From: Rhodocista pekingensis
GTDB lineage: Bacteria > Pseudomonadota > Alphaproteobacteria > Azospirillales > Azospirillaceae
Direction: 5' to 3'
Assembly: GCF_042665545.1 (NCBI RefSeq)
Contig: NZ_JBHTCM010000004.1
Coordinates: forward strand, 186,001-250,000
DNA: 64,000 bases
Positions 9,357 through 18,999 of this stretch are shown here, piece by piece (the stretch's first letter is position 1; each line of letters opens with the position of its first letter). Both the position numbers and the translations under genes were made by a program. Below the pieces are notes generated by a model. The model saw only the letters and a program-made list of their open reading frames with translations, was not told the DNA's origin and did not search any database.

Positions 9357-9814
9357 CGGCGCAAGCCTCCCCCGCCGCCAGCCCACACCGGTGGCAGCAT
9401 CTCAAGAAAAATGGACGTTCTTATGCATACTATACGATTCAGTTGGTGATAAGTGCATTTCTCAGCCGTCTTCTGTTAATGAAACGTAGACCGCGAGTTG
9501 CAGGACCACTTGTGCATATTCATTTAGTCCCGGCCTGCGCTGTACCCCCTGCATTTCTGCGGCTCCCTGATATTTCAATGGTTTGCTGGCTAAAACGTCA
9601 TATGTGATATTCGAAAACTGAATGACAGAAAATTCTAATACACTTAATGCGCGAAAAATACCGTCTTGTTCTGAAAGTTCCGGGTACTCCTGTCGGTGAA
9701 CGGGAAAAGTGAACATAGGGGGAACATTTTCGCTTGGCGGACAGGAACGGAACGGGTACATTTTCCCGCGGTTGAACGCGCTTCCCCGCCGTGCGAGAAG
9801 GAAAGGAACCGCCA
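9357..9814. other. Divergent intergenic region between receptor copy 2 and recA
   Basis: This 458-base gap is distinctly richer in A and T than its surroundings (about 9400-9720). It should carry the promoters for the minus-strand receptor and for recA. The only site I can name with confidence is the LexA box at 9711-9725. No small gene with a good ribosome binding site was seen. Confidence 0.6.
9711..9725 (+). promoter_or_regulatory. LexA (SOS) box upstream of recA
   Basis: GAAC at 9711-9714 and GAAC at 9722-9725 are separated by exactly seven bases. This direct repeat is the same as GTTC-N7-GTTC read on the other strand, the known alphaproteobacterial LexA operator. It lies about 90 bases before the recA start, as expected for SOS control. 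Confidence 0.85.
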
Positions 9815-10891
9815 ATGTCGGCAGCTTCACTCCGTCTGGTAGACACCCCCATGGATAAGCAGAAAGCGCTGGACGCCGCCCTCGGCCAGATCGAACGCGC
9901 GTTCGGCAAGGGCTCCATCATGAAGCTCGGCGCGCGGGAGGCGATGTCGGAGACGGAGGCGATCTCCACCGGCTCCCTCGGCCTCGACATCGCGCTCGGC
10001 ATCGGCGGGCTTCCCCGCGGCCGCATCGTCGAGATCTACGGGCCGGAAAGTTCGGGCAAGACGACGCTCGCACTCCATGCCATCGCGGAAGCGCAGAAGG
10101 CCGGCGGCACCTGCGCCTTCGTGGACGCGGAACACGCCCTCGACCCGGCCTATGCCCGCAAGCTGGGCGTGGACGTGGACGAACTGCTGATCTCCCAGCC
10201 CGACGCCGGCGAGCAGGCGCTGGAGATCGCGGACACGCTGGTCCGCTCCGGCGCCATCGACGTGCTGGTGGTGGATTCCGTGGCCGCGCTGGTGCCGCGG
10301 GCAGAGCTGGAAGGGGAGATGGGCGACAGCCATGTCGGCCTGCATGCCCGGCTGATGAGCCAGGCCTTGCGTAAGCTGACCGGCTCCATCTCCAAGTCGC
10401 GCTGCCTCGTCATCTTCATCAACCAGATCCGTCTGAAGATCGGCGTCATGTTCGGCAACCCGGAGACGACGACGGGCGGCAACGCGCTGAAGTTCTACGC
10501 CTCCATCCGTCTCGACATCCGCCGCATCGGTGCGATCAAGGACCGCGACAACGTGGTCGGCAACCAGACCCGCGTGAAGGTGGTCAAGAACAAGATGGCG
10601 CCTCCGTTCCGGGTGGTCGAATTCGACATCATGTACGGTGAGGGCGTGTCCAAGGTGGGCGAACTGCTCGACCTCGGCATCCAGGCCGGGGTGGTGGAGA
10701 AGTCGGGCGCCTGGTTCTCCTACGACGGCCAGCGCATCGGGCAGGGGCGGGAGAACGCCAAGACCTTCCTGCGCAACAATCCCGCCGTGGCGGAGGCGAT
10801 CGAAACCAAGGTCCGCGCCAATGCCGGTCTTGTCGCCAGCGCCATGATGGGAGCGCCCGAGTCCGACGGCGACGCCTCCAGCCCGGACTGA
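9815..10891 (+). CDS. recA: Recombinase RecA
   Basis: DNA-dependent ATPase for homologous recombination and LexA co-protease activity. The start is ATG 9815, with GAAAGGAA at 9801-9808; the longer frame starting with GTG 9791 overlaps this site and is less likely. The 358 residues carry Walker A GPESSGKTT at about residue 75, the Walker B region (IDVLVVDSVAAL), the L1/L2 DNA-binding region including FINQIRLKIGVMFGNPETTTGGNALKFY, and a short acidic tail. A LexA box lies upstream and a terminator downstream. Confidence 0.98.
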   Translation: MSAASLRLVDTPMDKQKALDAALGQIERAFGKGSIMKLGAREAMSETEAISTGSLGLDIALGIGGLPRGRIVEIYGPESSGKTTLALHAIAEAQKAGGTCAFVDAEHALDPAYARKLGVDVDELLISQPDAGEQALEIADTLVRSGAIDVLVVDSVAALVPRAELEGEMGDSHVGLHARLMSQALRKLTGSISKSRCLVIFINQIRLKIGVMFGNPETTTGGNALKFYASIRLDIRRIGAIKDRDNVVGNQTRVKVVKNKMAPPFRVVEFDIMYGEGVSKVGELLDLGIQAGVVEKSGAWFSYDGQRIGQGRENAKTFLRNNPAVAEAIETKVRANAGLVASAMMGAPESDGDASSPD

Positions 10892-10918
10892 TCGGCCCCG
10901 TTCCGGTGGCCGGCCGGT

Positions 10919-10962
10919 GGGGGCGCAAGGGCCTGCGGCGGCGCCCGCGCCCCCTCTGTTTT
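10919..10962 (+). terminator. Terminator after recA
   Basis: GGGGGCGC at 10919-10926 pairs with GCGCCCCC at 10947-10954 and is followed by TCTGTTTT, an intrinsic-terminator layout 28 bases past the recA stop. Confidence 0.65.
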
Positions 10963-11119
10963 CGGGCCGGCCCCGCCGTCCGAAGCATCGCCGGGGTAGG
11001 TCGCTCCGGTGCCTGCGCCTGTCCCTGTGCCTTGCCGTGGACATCCCCCATCTGCCCACGGTAAAACCCCCGTTCCGCGCCATCCGGCACGTTTGACGAG
11101 CAGCAGGGCCGTACCCGTC

Positions 11120-13813
11120 ATGAGCAAGAAGACCGCGAACGAGATCCGCGCCACCTTCCTGGATTTCTTCAAGAAGAACGGCCACGCCGTCGTGGACAGC
11201 TCGCCGCTCGTGCCGCGCAACGACCCGACGTTGATGTTCACCAACGCCGGGATGGTGCAGTTCAAGAACGTCTTCACCGGCAATGAGACGCGGCCCTACA
11301 GCCGGGCCGTCACCGCGCAGAAGTGCGTCCGCGCCGGCGGCAAGCACAACGACCTGGAGAATGTCGGCTACACGGCCCGGCACCACACCTTCTTCGAGAT
11401 GCTGGGCAATTTCAGCTTCGGCGACTACTTCAAGGCCGATGCGATCGAACTGGCCTGGACCCTGATCACGAAGGAGTACGGTCTGCCGAAGGACCGGCTC
11501 TGCGTCACCGTTTTCCACACCGACGACGAGGCGGCGGACCTCTGGAAGAAGGTCGCCGGCTTCGGCGACGACAAGATCATCCGCATTCACACCTCCGACA
11601 ATTTCTGGATGATGGGCGACACCGGCCCCTGCGGTCCGTGTTCCGAGATCTTCTTCGATCACGGCCCGCATATCGCCGGTGGCCCGCCGGGCAGTGCCGA
11701 GCAGGACGGCGACCGCTTCATCGAGATCTGGAACCTCGTCTTCATGCAGTACGAGCAGTTCCCGAAGGATGGCGGCCATGAGCGGGTGCCGCTGCCGAAG
11801 CCCTCGATCGACACCGGCATGGGGCTGGAGCGGCTGGCGGCCGTGCTCCAGGGGGTGCATGACAACTACGACACCGACCTGATGCGGGCGCTGATCGTCG
11901 CCTCGGCCGATGCCACCGGCGCCCCGCCGGAGGGGACGCACGCGGTCAGCCACCGCGTCATCGCCGACCATCTGCGCGCCTGCTCCTTCCTCATCGCCGA
12001 CGGCGTCATGCCGTCGAACGAGGGCCGCGGCTACGTGCTGCGCCGGATCATGCGCCGGGCCATGCGCCATGCCCACATGCTGGGCGCCAAGGACCCGGTG
12101 ATGTACCGGCTGGTGCCGGCGCTGGTGCGGGAGATGGGCGGCCATTACACCGAGTTGCAGCGCGCCCAGCCGCTGATCACCGAGACGCTGCGGCTGGAGG
12201 AGACGAAGTTCAAGCAGACGCTCGACCGCGGCCTGCGCCTGCTGGACGAGGAGGAAGCCCGGCTCGTGCCCGGGCAGGCGCTGCCCGGGCAGGTCGCCTT
12301 CACCCTCTACGATACCTACGGCTTCCCCCTCGACCTGACGCAGGACGTGCTGCGCGGCCGCCAGCGCGGCGTGGACGTGGACGGCTTCAACGCCGCCATG
12401 GAGGAGCAGCGGCGCAAGGCCCGCGCCGCCTGGGCCGGGTCGGGCGAGGCGGCGACCGAGCGGGTCTGGTTCGAGCTGAAGGACGAGGTCGGCGCCACCG
12501 AGTTCCTCGGCTACGACGCCGAGATGGCGGAGGCCAAGGTCACGGCCCTGCTCGATCCCGCCGGGACCCGGCTGGAGCGGGCCGCGGCCGGACAGGAGGT
12601 CATCGTCGTCGTCAACCAGACGCCGTTCTATGGCGAATCCGGCGGTCAGGTCGGCGACAGCGGCGTGCTGTTCTCGGCCGGCGGGGCCGAGGTCGCGGTG
12701 CGCGACACGCAGAAGAAGCTGGGTGCCGTCTGGGCCCACATCGGTGCGGTGACGCGCGGCACGCTCGCGGTCGGCGACGTCGTGGAACTGCGGGTGGACG
12801 GGGCGCGCCGGGCCGACATCCGCGCCAACCACTCCGCCACCCACCTGCTGCACGAGGCGCTGCGCCGCCGCCTGGGCGAGCATGTCACGCAGAAGGGCTC
12901 GCTGGTCGCGCCGGAGCGCCTGCGCTTCGACATCAGCCAGCCGACGCCGCTCTCGGCCGAGGACGTGCAGGCGGTGGAGGCGGAGGTGAACCGCCGCATC
13001 CTCGGCAATTCCGAGGTCACCACCCGGCTGATGACGCCGGATGCCGCGATCGAGCTGGGCGCCATGGCGCTGTTCGGGGAGAAGTACGGCGAGGAGGTGC
13101 GCGTCGTCTCCATGGGCGGGGTCGATGCCGGCGGCAACAAGGAGTTCTCCGTCGAGCTGTGCGGCGGCACCCATGTCCGCCGCACCGGCGACATCGGCCT
13201 GTTCAGGATCGTCTCCGAAGGGGCGGTGGCCGCCGGTGTCCGCCGCATCGAGGCAATGACCGGGCGCGGCGCGCTCGCCCATCTGGACGAGCAGGAGGGC
13301 CGGCTGATCCAGGCTGCCTCGGCGCTCAAGGTCCCGCCGGCGGAGGTGCCGGCCAAGGTCGCGGCCCTGGTCGAGGAGCGTCGCCGGCTGGAGAAGGAAC
13401 TGGCCGACCTGCGCCGTCAGGTGGCGCTGGGCGGCGGGGCCGGGCCTGCCGCCGGCGCCGCGGTGAAGGAGGTCGGCGGCGTGAAGCTGCTGGCCCGCGT
13501 GCTGCCCGACCTGCCGGCGAAGGACCTGAAGCCCCTGGCCGATGACCTGAAGAAGCAGGTCGGCTCCGGCGTCGTCGTCGCCATCTCCCAGGCGGACGGC
13601 AAGGGTTCCCTCGTCGTCGGCATCACCGAGGATCTGGTCGGCCGGCTGTCGGCCGTCGATCTCGTCCGGGCCGGGTCGGTGGCGATGGGCGGCAAGGGCG
13701 GCGGCGGCCGTCCCGACATGGCCCAGGCCGGCGGCCCCGACGCCGGTAAGGCCGACGCCGCCGTCGCGGCCATCGAAGCGGTGCTGGCCGGCACCGCGGC
13801 GGCGGCGGAGTAG
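11120..13813 (+). CDS. alaS: Alanine-tRNA ligase
   Basis: Charges tRNA-Ala with alanine and edits mischarged serine or glycine. I start at ATG 11120 (MSKKTANEIRATFLDFF), the normal AlaS beginning; the frame is open further upstream but without family similarity. The 897 residues contain the catalytic core (TNAGMVQFKNVF, GYTARHHTFFEMLGNFSFGDYFK), the editing site with HSATHLLHEAL and CGGTHVRRTG, and the C-terminal oligomerisation/C-Ala domain. It is separated from recA by a terminator, so it probably has its own promoter in 10960-11110. The recA-alaS order is common in alphaproteobacteria. Confidence 0.97.
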   Translation: MSKKTANEIRATFLDFFKKNGHAVVDSSPLVPRNDPTLMFTNAGMVQFKNVFTGNETRPYSRAVTAQKCVRAGGKHNDLENVGYTARHHTFFEMLGNFSFGDYFKADAIELAWTLITKEYGLPKDRLCVTVFHTDDEAADLWKKVAGFGDDKIIRIHTSDNFWMMGDTGPCGPCSEIFFDHGPHIAGGPPGSAEQDGDRFIEIWNLVFMQYEQFPKDGGHERVPLPKPSIDTGMGLERLAAVLQGVHDNYDTDLMRALIVASADATGAPPEGTHAVSHRVIADHLRACSFLIADGVMPSNEGRGYVLRRIMRRAMRHAHMLGAKDPVMYRLVPALVREMGGHYTELQRAQPLITETLRLEETKFKQTLDRGLRLLDEEEARLVPGQALPGQVAFTLYDTYGFPLDLTQDVLRGRQRGVDVDGFNAAMEEQRRKARAAWAGSGEAATERVWFELKDEVGATEFLGYDAEMAEAKVTALLDPAGTRLERAAAGQEVIVVVNQTPFYGESGGQVGDSGVLFSAGGAEVAVRDTQKKLGAVWAHIGAVTRGTLAVGDVVELRVDGARRADIRANHSATHLLHEALRRRLGEHVTQKGSLVAPERLRFDISQPTPLSAEDVQAVEAEVNRRILGNSEVTTRLMTPDAAIELGAMALFGEKYGEEVRVVSMGGVDAGGNKEFSVELCGGTHVRRTGDIGLFRIVSEGAVAAGVRRIEAMTGRGALAHLDEQEGRLIQAASALKVPPAEVPAKVAALVEERRRLEKELADLRRQVALGGGAGPAAGAAVKEVGGVKLLARVLPDLPAKDLKPLADDLKKQVGSGVVVAISQADGKGSLVVGITEDLVGRLSAVDLVRAGSVAMGGKGGGGRPDMAQAGGPDAGKADAAVAAIEAVLAGTAAAAE

Positions 13814-14015
13814 CCGGCACGGGCTGGCGGACCGGGGGCGCCGGACGGCCATGCCGCCGTCCGGGCGCCCCGCCGTTCCGCCTGACGGATACCCGCGGCA
13901 CCGGCCCGTATTGCCGCTTTGCAGCCGGCGGGCGGGGTGGTTAGCTGCCCACCTCCGCACCGCGCAGGCCCGGGCGGGCACCGCTCCGGAACGGGCTCGG
14001 GCCCTGACCGGGCGC

Positions 14016-14048
14016 CGGTTCCTGAAAGGGCGGCGGTTCCTGAAAGGG
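14016..14048 (+). repeat. Two-copy direct repeat before the MoxR gene
   Basis: CGGTTCCTGAAAGGG occurs at 14016-14030 and again at 14034-14048, an 18-base period. It lies in the 252-base gap between alaS and the ATPase gene, just ahead of that gene's ribosome binding site. No function is evident. Confidence 0.7.
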
Positions 14049-14065
14049 TGAAGGAAGGGCAGGGC

Positions 14066-14920
<855 letters not shown>

Positions 14921-15072
14921 AAGCATCGTCCTCTGCCCCTGGCGGACGGAGGGCCGGTCCCCGGCCCATCGGCCTAGGGCGGAATCGCCGGACCTGACGG
15001 GAGTTGCCGGCCGGGGCTGCGGTGGATGCCTCTATCCTGGAGGCGGAATGATCCCCGCCGCCGGAGCCGTCC

Positions 15073-16344
15073 ATGCCCGATGCCTGCCCCGACCGGGCCG
15101 CCCTGCTGGCCGCCCGCCTTGCCGCGACCCGCGCCCGCAGCGTCGCCCTGACCGACGGCCTGTCGACCGAGGACATGGTCGTGCAGTCCATGCCCGATGC
15201 CAGCCCGGTGAAGTGGCATCTGGCGCACACGACCTGGTTCTTCGAGACCTTCGTGCTGGGGCCGCATGCCGGCCAGCCGCCGCACGATCCCGCCTGGGCC
15301 TATCTCTTCAACTCCTATTACGTCGCCGCGGGCGAGCGGCATCCGCGGTCCCGGCGCGGGCTCGTCACCCGGCCCGGCGTGGCCGAGGTGCTGGAGTGGC
15401 GGGCGCAGGTGGACCGCCGGCTGGCCGCCTTCCTGGAAACCGACCCCACGGCCGATGCCCTGGACCTGATCGACCTGGGCATCGCGCATGAGCAGCAGCA
15501 CCAGGAACTGCTGCTGACGGACCTCAAGCACCTGCTGGCCCAGAACCCCCTGCGGCATCTCCTGCGGCCCGCCCGCCCTGGGACGGAGGACAGGGCGTCG
15601 GGGGTGCCGCCGCCGCTCGGCTGGGTCGAGCATCCCGGCGGGTTGGTGGAGGTCGGCCATGCCGGTTCCGGCTTCGCCTACGACAATGAAGGCCCGCGCC
15701 ACCGCGTCTGGCTGGAGCCCTTCGCGCTGGCCGACCGGCCGGTCACCTGCGGCGAGTGGCTGGCCTTCATGGCGGACGGCGGCTATGCCACGCCGTCGCT
15801 CTGGCTCTCCGACGGCTGGGCCCTGGTGCAGGCGGAAGGCTGGCGGGCGCCGCTCTACTGGCGCGACGCCGGGGACGGCGACTGGCGGGTCTTCACCCTC
15901 TCCGGCGAGCGCCGCCCCGACCCGGCGGAGCCGGTCGCCCATGTCAGCCAGTACGAGGCCGACGCCTTCGCCCGCTGGGCCGCCGGGGTCCAGGCCGGTC
16001 CCGGCGGCCGGCTGCCGACGGAAGCCGAGTGGGAGACGGTGGCCGCCCTGCGCGCGCCCTCGGGCACCTTTGCCGATGCCGGGCGTTATCACCCCGCTCC
16101 GCTGTCGGGTCCGTCCTGGTACGGGGAGGTCTGGGACTGGACCGCGTCCGCCTATCTCCCCTATCCGGGCTTCCGCACGGCGGCCGGGGCGGTGGGCGAG
16201 TACAACGGCAAGTTCATGAGCGGACAGATGGTCCTGCGCGGCGGCTCCTGCGCCACCCCCGTCGGCCATGTCCGGCCCACCTACCGCAACTTCTTCCCGC
16301 CGGCCGCGCGCTGGCAGTTCAGCGGCCTCCGTCTGGCCCGCTGA
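15073..16344 (+). CDS. egtB: Ergothioneine biosynthesis sulfoxide synthase EgtB
   Basis: Non-haem iron enzyme that joins a thiol donor to N-trimethylhistidine using oxygen, the central step of ergothioneine synthesis. The 423-residue product has an N-terminal DinB-like domain with KWHLAHTTWFFE (His 49/52) and HEQQHQELL (His 139, His 143), the family's iron-binding histidines, and a C-terminal formylglycine-generating-enzyme-like domain ending in THE RP/TYRNFFPPAARWQFSGLRLAR region. GGAG about seven bases upstream supports ATG 15073. egtD begins 25 bases after the stop, forming a two-gene unit. The thiol donor (cysteine or gamma-glutamylcysteine) cannot be read from the sequence. Confidence 0.93.
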   Translation: MPDACPDRAALLAARLAATRARSVALTDGLSTEDMVVQSMPDASPVKWHLAHTTWFFETFVLGPHAGQPPHDPAWAYLFNSYYVAAGERHPRSRRGLVTRPGVAEVLEWRAQVDRRLAAFLETDPTADALDLIDLGIAHEQQHQELLLTDLKHLLAQNPLRHLLRPARPGTEDRASGVPPPLGWVEHPGGLVEVGHAGSGFAYDNEGPRHRVWLEPFALADRPVTCGEWLAFMADGGYATPSLWLSDGWALVQAEGWRAPLYWRDAGDGDWRVFTLSGERRPDPAEPVAHVSQYEADAFARWAAGVQAGPGGRLPTEAEWETVAALRAPSGTFADAGRYHPAPLSGPSWYGEVWDWTASAYLPYPGFRTAAGAVGEYNGKFMSGQMVLRGGSCATPVGHVRPTYRNFFPPAARWQFSGLRLAR

Positions 16345-16369
16345 GGGGAAGCCAGGAGGAGGGGGGCCG

Positions 16370-17413
16370 ATGTCCCGCGACGCGACGACCGCACCCGGGC
16401 CGGGCCACGGCCCGGCGCGCGCCAGCTTCCTCGACCTCGCCCCGCGCGAGGAGGGGTTCCGCGAGGCCGTGCTGCGCGGCCTGTCGGCACGGCCGCGGAC
16501 CCTGTCCGCGACCTTCTTCTACGATGCCGAGGGCTCGCGCCTGTTCGACCGCATCACCGACCAGCCCGAATACTATCCGACGCAAACGGAGATCGGCATT
16601 CTGGCGCAGTCCGGGGCGGAGATGGCGGACCTGCTGGGGCCGGGCTGCCAGGTGATCGAGCTGGGCAGCGGCTCCTCCGTCAAGGTGCGGCTCCTGCTCG
16701 ACCGGCTGAAGGACCCGGCCGGCTATGTCGGCATCGACATCAGCCGGGCGCATCTGCGCGCCGCCTGCGACCGGCTGGCGGCGGACTATCCGGGGCTGGA
16801 CGTGCTGGCCCTGTGCGCCGACTGCCTGCATCCCGAGTTCCTGTCCGGGATCGCGGTGCCGCCGCCGGCGTCGCGGCTGCCAGGGCGGCGGGTGGTGTTC
16901 TTTCCCGGCTCCACCATCGGCAACCTGGACCCGGTCGAGGCGCTGGCCTTCCTTTCCCTCTGGGGCCGCTGGCTGCGCCGGGCCGGGCCGCGGGCGGCCG
17001 ATGAACGGCCCGGGGGCCTGCTGGTCGGCGTGGATCTGCGCAAGGACCCGGCCCTGCTGCACGCCGCCTACAACGACGCGGCCGGGGTGACGGCGGCCTT
17101 CAACCTGAACCTGCTGGCACGCATCAACCGCGAGCTGGGCGGCAGCTTCGATCTGGACGCCTTCGCCCACCGCGCCTTCTACGATTCCGACCGCGGCCGG
17201 GTGGAGATGCATCTGGTCAGCCGCCGCGACCAGATCGTCCGGGCGGCGGGACGGAGCTTCGCCTTCCAGGCGGGAGAGACGATCCACACGGAGAACTCCT
17301 ACAAGTATACGCTGCCTGGATTCGCGGCCCTGGGGGCCCGCGCCGGGCTGCGGGCGGAACGGACCTGGACCGACCCGGACGGTCTGTTCGCCCTGTTCTG
17401 GCTCGTCGCCTGA
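16370..17413 (+). CDS. egtD: L-histidine N-alpha-methyltransferase EgtD
   Basis: SAM-dependent enzyme that trimethylates histidine to hercynine, the first step of ergothioneine synthesis. The start is ATG 16370, after AGGAGGAGGGGGG at 16354-16366; the longer frame overlaps the end of egtB. The 347 residues show the conserved FFYDAEGSRLFDRIT and PEYYPTQTE, the SAM-binding VIELGSGSSVKV, FFPGSTIGNLDP, and the C-terminal HTENSYKYT. The two ergothioneine enzymes are adjacent; an EgtE-like lyase is not in the window. Confidence 0.94.
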   Translation: MSRDATTAPGPGHGPARASFLDLAPREEGFREAVLRGLSARPRTLSATFFYDAEGSRLFDRITDQPEYYPTQTEIGILAQSGAEMADLLGPGCQVIELGSGSSVKVRLLLDRLKDPAGYVGIDISRAHLRAACDRLAADYPGLDVLALCADCLHPEFLSGIAVPPPASRLPGRRVVFFPGSTIGNLDPVEALAFLSLWGRWLRRAGPRAADERPGGLLVGVDLRKDPALLHAAYNDAAGVTAAFNLNLLARINRELGGSFDLDAFAHRAFYDSDRGRVEMHLVSRRDQIVRAAGRSFAFQAGETIHTENSYKYTLPGFAALGARAGLRAERTWTDPDGLFALFWLVA

Positions 17414-17568
17414 TCTGGTTCGGCGCCTGAGCGGAATCCGTGCTTTTCCGCCCCCGCTCGGAAGGGGCAGGATCACGCCTTCCGGATGCCTTGTTTCCGC
17501 CGGGATTGCCCGGCAGGGAACAGGCGTGAGCGGGCGTGCGTGAGCGGGCGTGTCTGGGGGATGGTGCC

Positions 17569-18930
17569 ATGGCGGACTCTCTGGTCGAGCGGCAGGTCGC
17601 GCGCCTGGATGCGGCCTTCCTGCGCGAACAGCGCCGCGGCGTGCGCCTGCTGGCGATCGCGCGGCTGATCACCATGGTGGTGATCCTGGGCTGGGTCCTG
17701 TCCATCGACGTGGCGATGGAGAATCTGCGGCCCTATGTCATCGTCGGGCTCCTCTCCGGCCTGTCGCTCGTCTCCGTCTGGCTGACCCGGACGGACTGGT
17801 ACCGGCCCTGGATGCTCTATCCCCTGGTGGCGCTGGACAATCTGCTGATCGGCTACGGCCTGCTGGGCATGGCCACCATCGGCGGGGAGGTGCTGCCGCC
17901 GCCGGTGATGCTGCGCAGCGTCTGGTTCTCGCTGTTCTTCCTCTTCATCGCCGGCACGGCGCTGGCGCAGTCGCCCGGCCTCGTCGTCTGGGCCGGGCTG
18001 TCCGCTGCCCTCGTCTGGACCGTGGGGGCCCTCTGGGTGATGGCCCAGCCCGGCAGCTACCATTCCGATCTCGCCTATGGCGGCGCCAACACGGTGGGGG
18101 ATTTCCTCGCGGTCTATCTCGACCCGATGTTCGTGGACGTCGTCAACTGGGGCAGCCAGGTGCTGCTCCTGCTGCTGGTCGCCTTCGTGCTGGCGGTGGT
18201 GGTCGGGCGTTCCCGCCGGCTGGTGGCGGACACGGTGGCGGTGGAGCGGGAGCGGGCGAACCTCGCCCGCTACTTCTCGCCGGACATGGTGGACCGCCTT
18301 GCCGCCAAGGACAGCCCCTTCGCCCAGCCACAGACCCGCCCGGTGGCGGTGCTGTTCGCGGACCTGATGGGCTTCACCCGGATCTGCGAGACGACGCCGC
18401 CGCCCGAGGTGATCGAGCTGCTGCGCGGTTTCCGTCAGCGCATGGAGCGCTGTGTCTTCGCCCATGGCGGCACCATCGACAAGTATGTCGGGGACTGCGT
18501 CATGGCCACCTTCGGTACGGTGGCGGCGACGGACGCCGATCCGGCCGAGGCGCTGGCCTGCGCCCGCGCCATGACAGAGGCGCTGCGGGACTGGAACCGG
18601 GAGCGCCGGCAGCGGGGCGAACCGGCGCTGCGGCTCTGCATCGGTCTGCATTACGGCCCCGTGATCCTGGGCGACATCGGCGGCGACCGGCAGGTGGAGT
18701 TCACGGTGATTGGCGACACGGTCAACGTCGCCAGCCGGCTGGAGAAGATCACCCGCGATCTCGACGCCGACATCGTCGCCAGCGACGATCTCGTGCAGGC
18801 CGCGGTGGCGGTGCGCGGTCCGCAGGCCCTGGACGGCTTCTCCTCGGCGGAGAGCGTCTCCCTGCGCGGCCGGCGCGAGACACTGGGCGTCTGGTATCAC
18901 CGCCGTGCGGAGGCCCTGGCCGCGGAATAG
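17569..18930 (+). CDS. Class III adenylate/guanylate cyclase with membrane anchor
   Basis: Makes a cyclic nucleotide from ATP or GTP. The start is ATG 17569, after GGGGGA; an in-frame ATG at 17536 lies in a GTGAGCGGGCGT direct repeat and looks less likely. The 453 residues begin with about six hydrophobic segments (residues 25-220) serving as a membrane input domain, then a catalytic domain with FADLMGFTRICE and KYVGDCVMATFG (the two metal-binding Asp) and GDTVNVASRLEK. Both metal aspartates are present, so it should be active. cAMP versus cGMP cannot be decided here. It sits between egtD and the VWA gene. Confidence 0.9.
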   Translation: MADSLVERQVARLDAAFLREQRRGVRLLAIARLITMVVILGWVLSIDVAMENLRPYVIVGLLSGLSLVSVWLTRTDWYRPWMLYPLVALDNLLIGYGLLGMATIGGEVLPPPVMLRSVWFSLFFLFIAGTALAQSPGLVVWAGLSAALVWTVGALWVMAQPGSYHSDLAYGGANTVGDFLAVYLDPMFVDVVNWGSQVLLLLLVAFVLAVVVGRSRRLVADTVAVERERANLARYFSPDMVDRLAAKDSPFAQPQTRPVAVLFADLMGFTRICETTPPPEVIELLRGFRQRMERCVFAHGGTIDKYVGDCVMATFGTVAATDADPAEALACARAMTEALRDWNRERRQRGEPALRLCIGLHYGPVILGDIGGDRQVEFTVIGDTVNVASRLEKITRDLDADIVASDDLVQAAVAVRGPQALDGFSSAESVSLRGRRETLGVWYHRRAEALAAE

Positions 18931-18999
18931 GCCCGCCCTTCATCCGCGGCCGGCGCCTCTGCTACAGTTCCGGTCCCGGAACGCCGCAGGGCAGCGCCG

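Noticed and set aside
9698..9714. A second GAAC pair next to the LexA box
   Set aside because: The spacing is nine bases, not seven, so it does not fit the alphaproteobacterial LexA operator.
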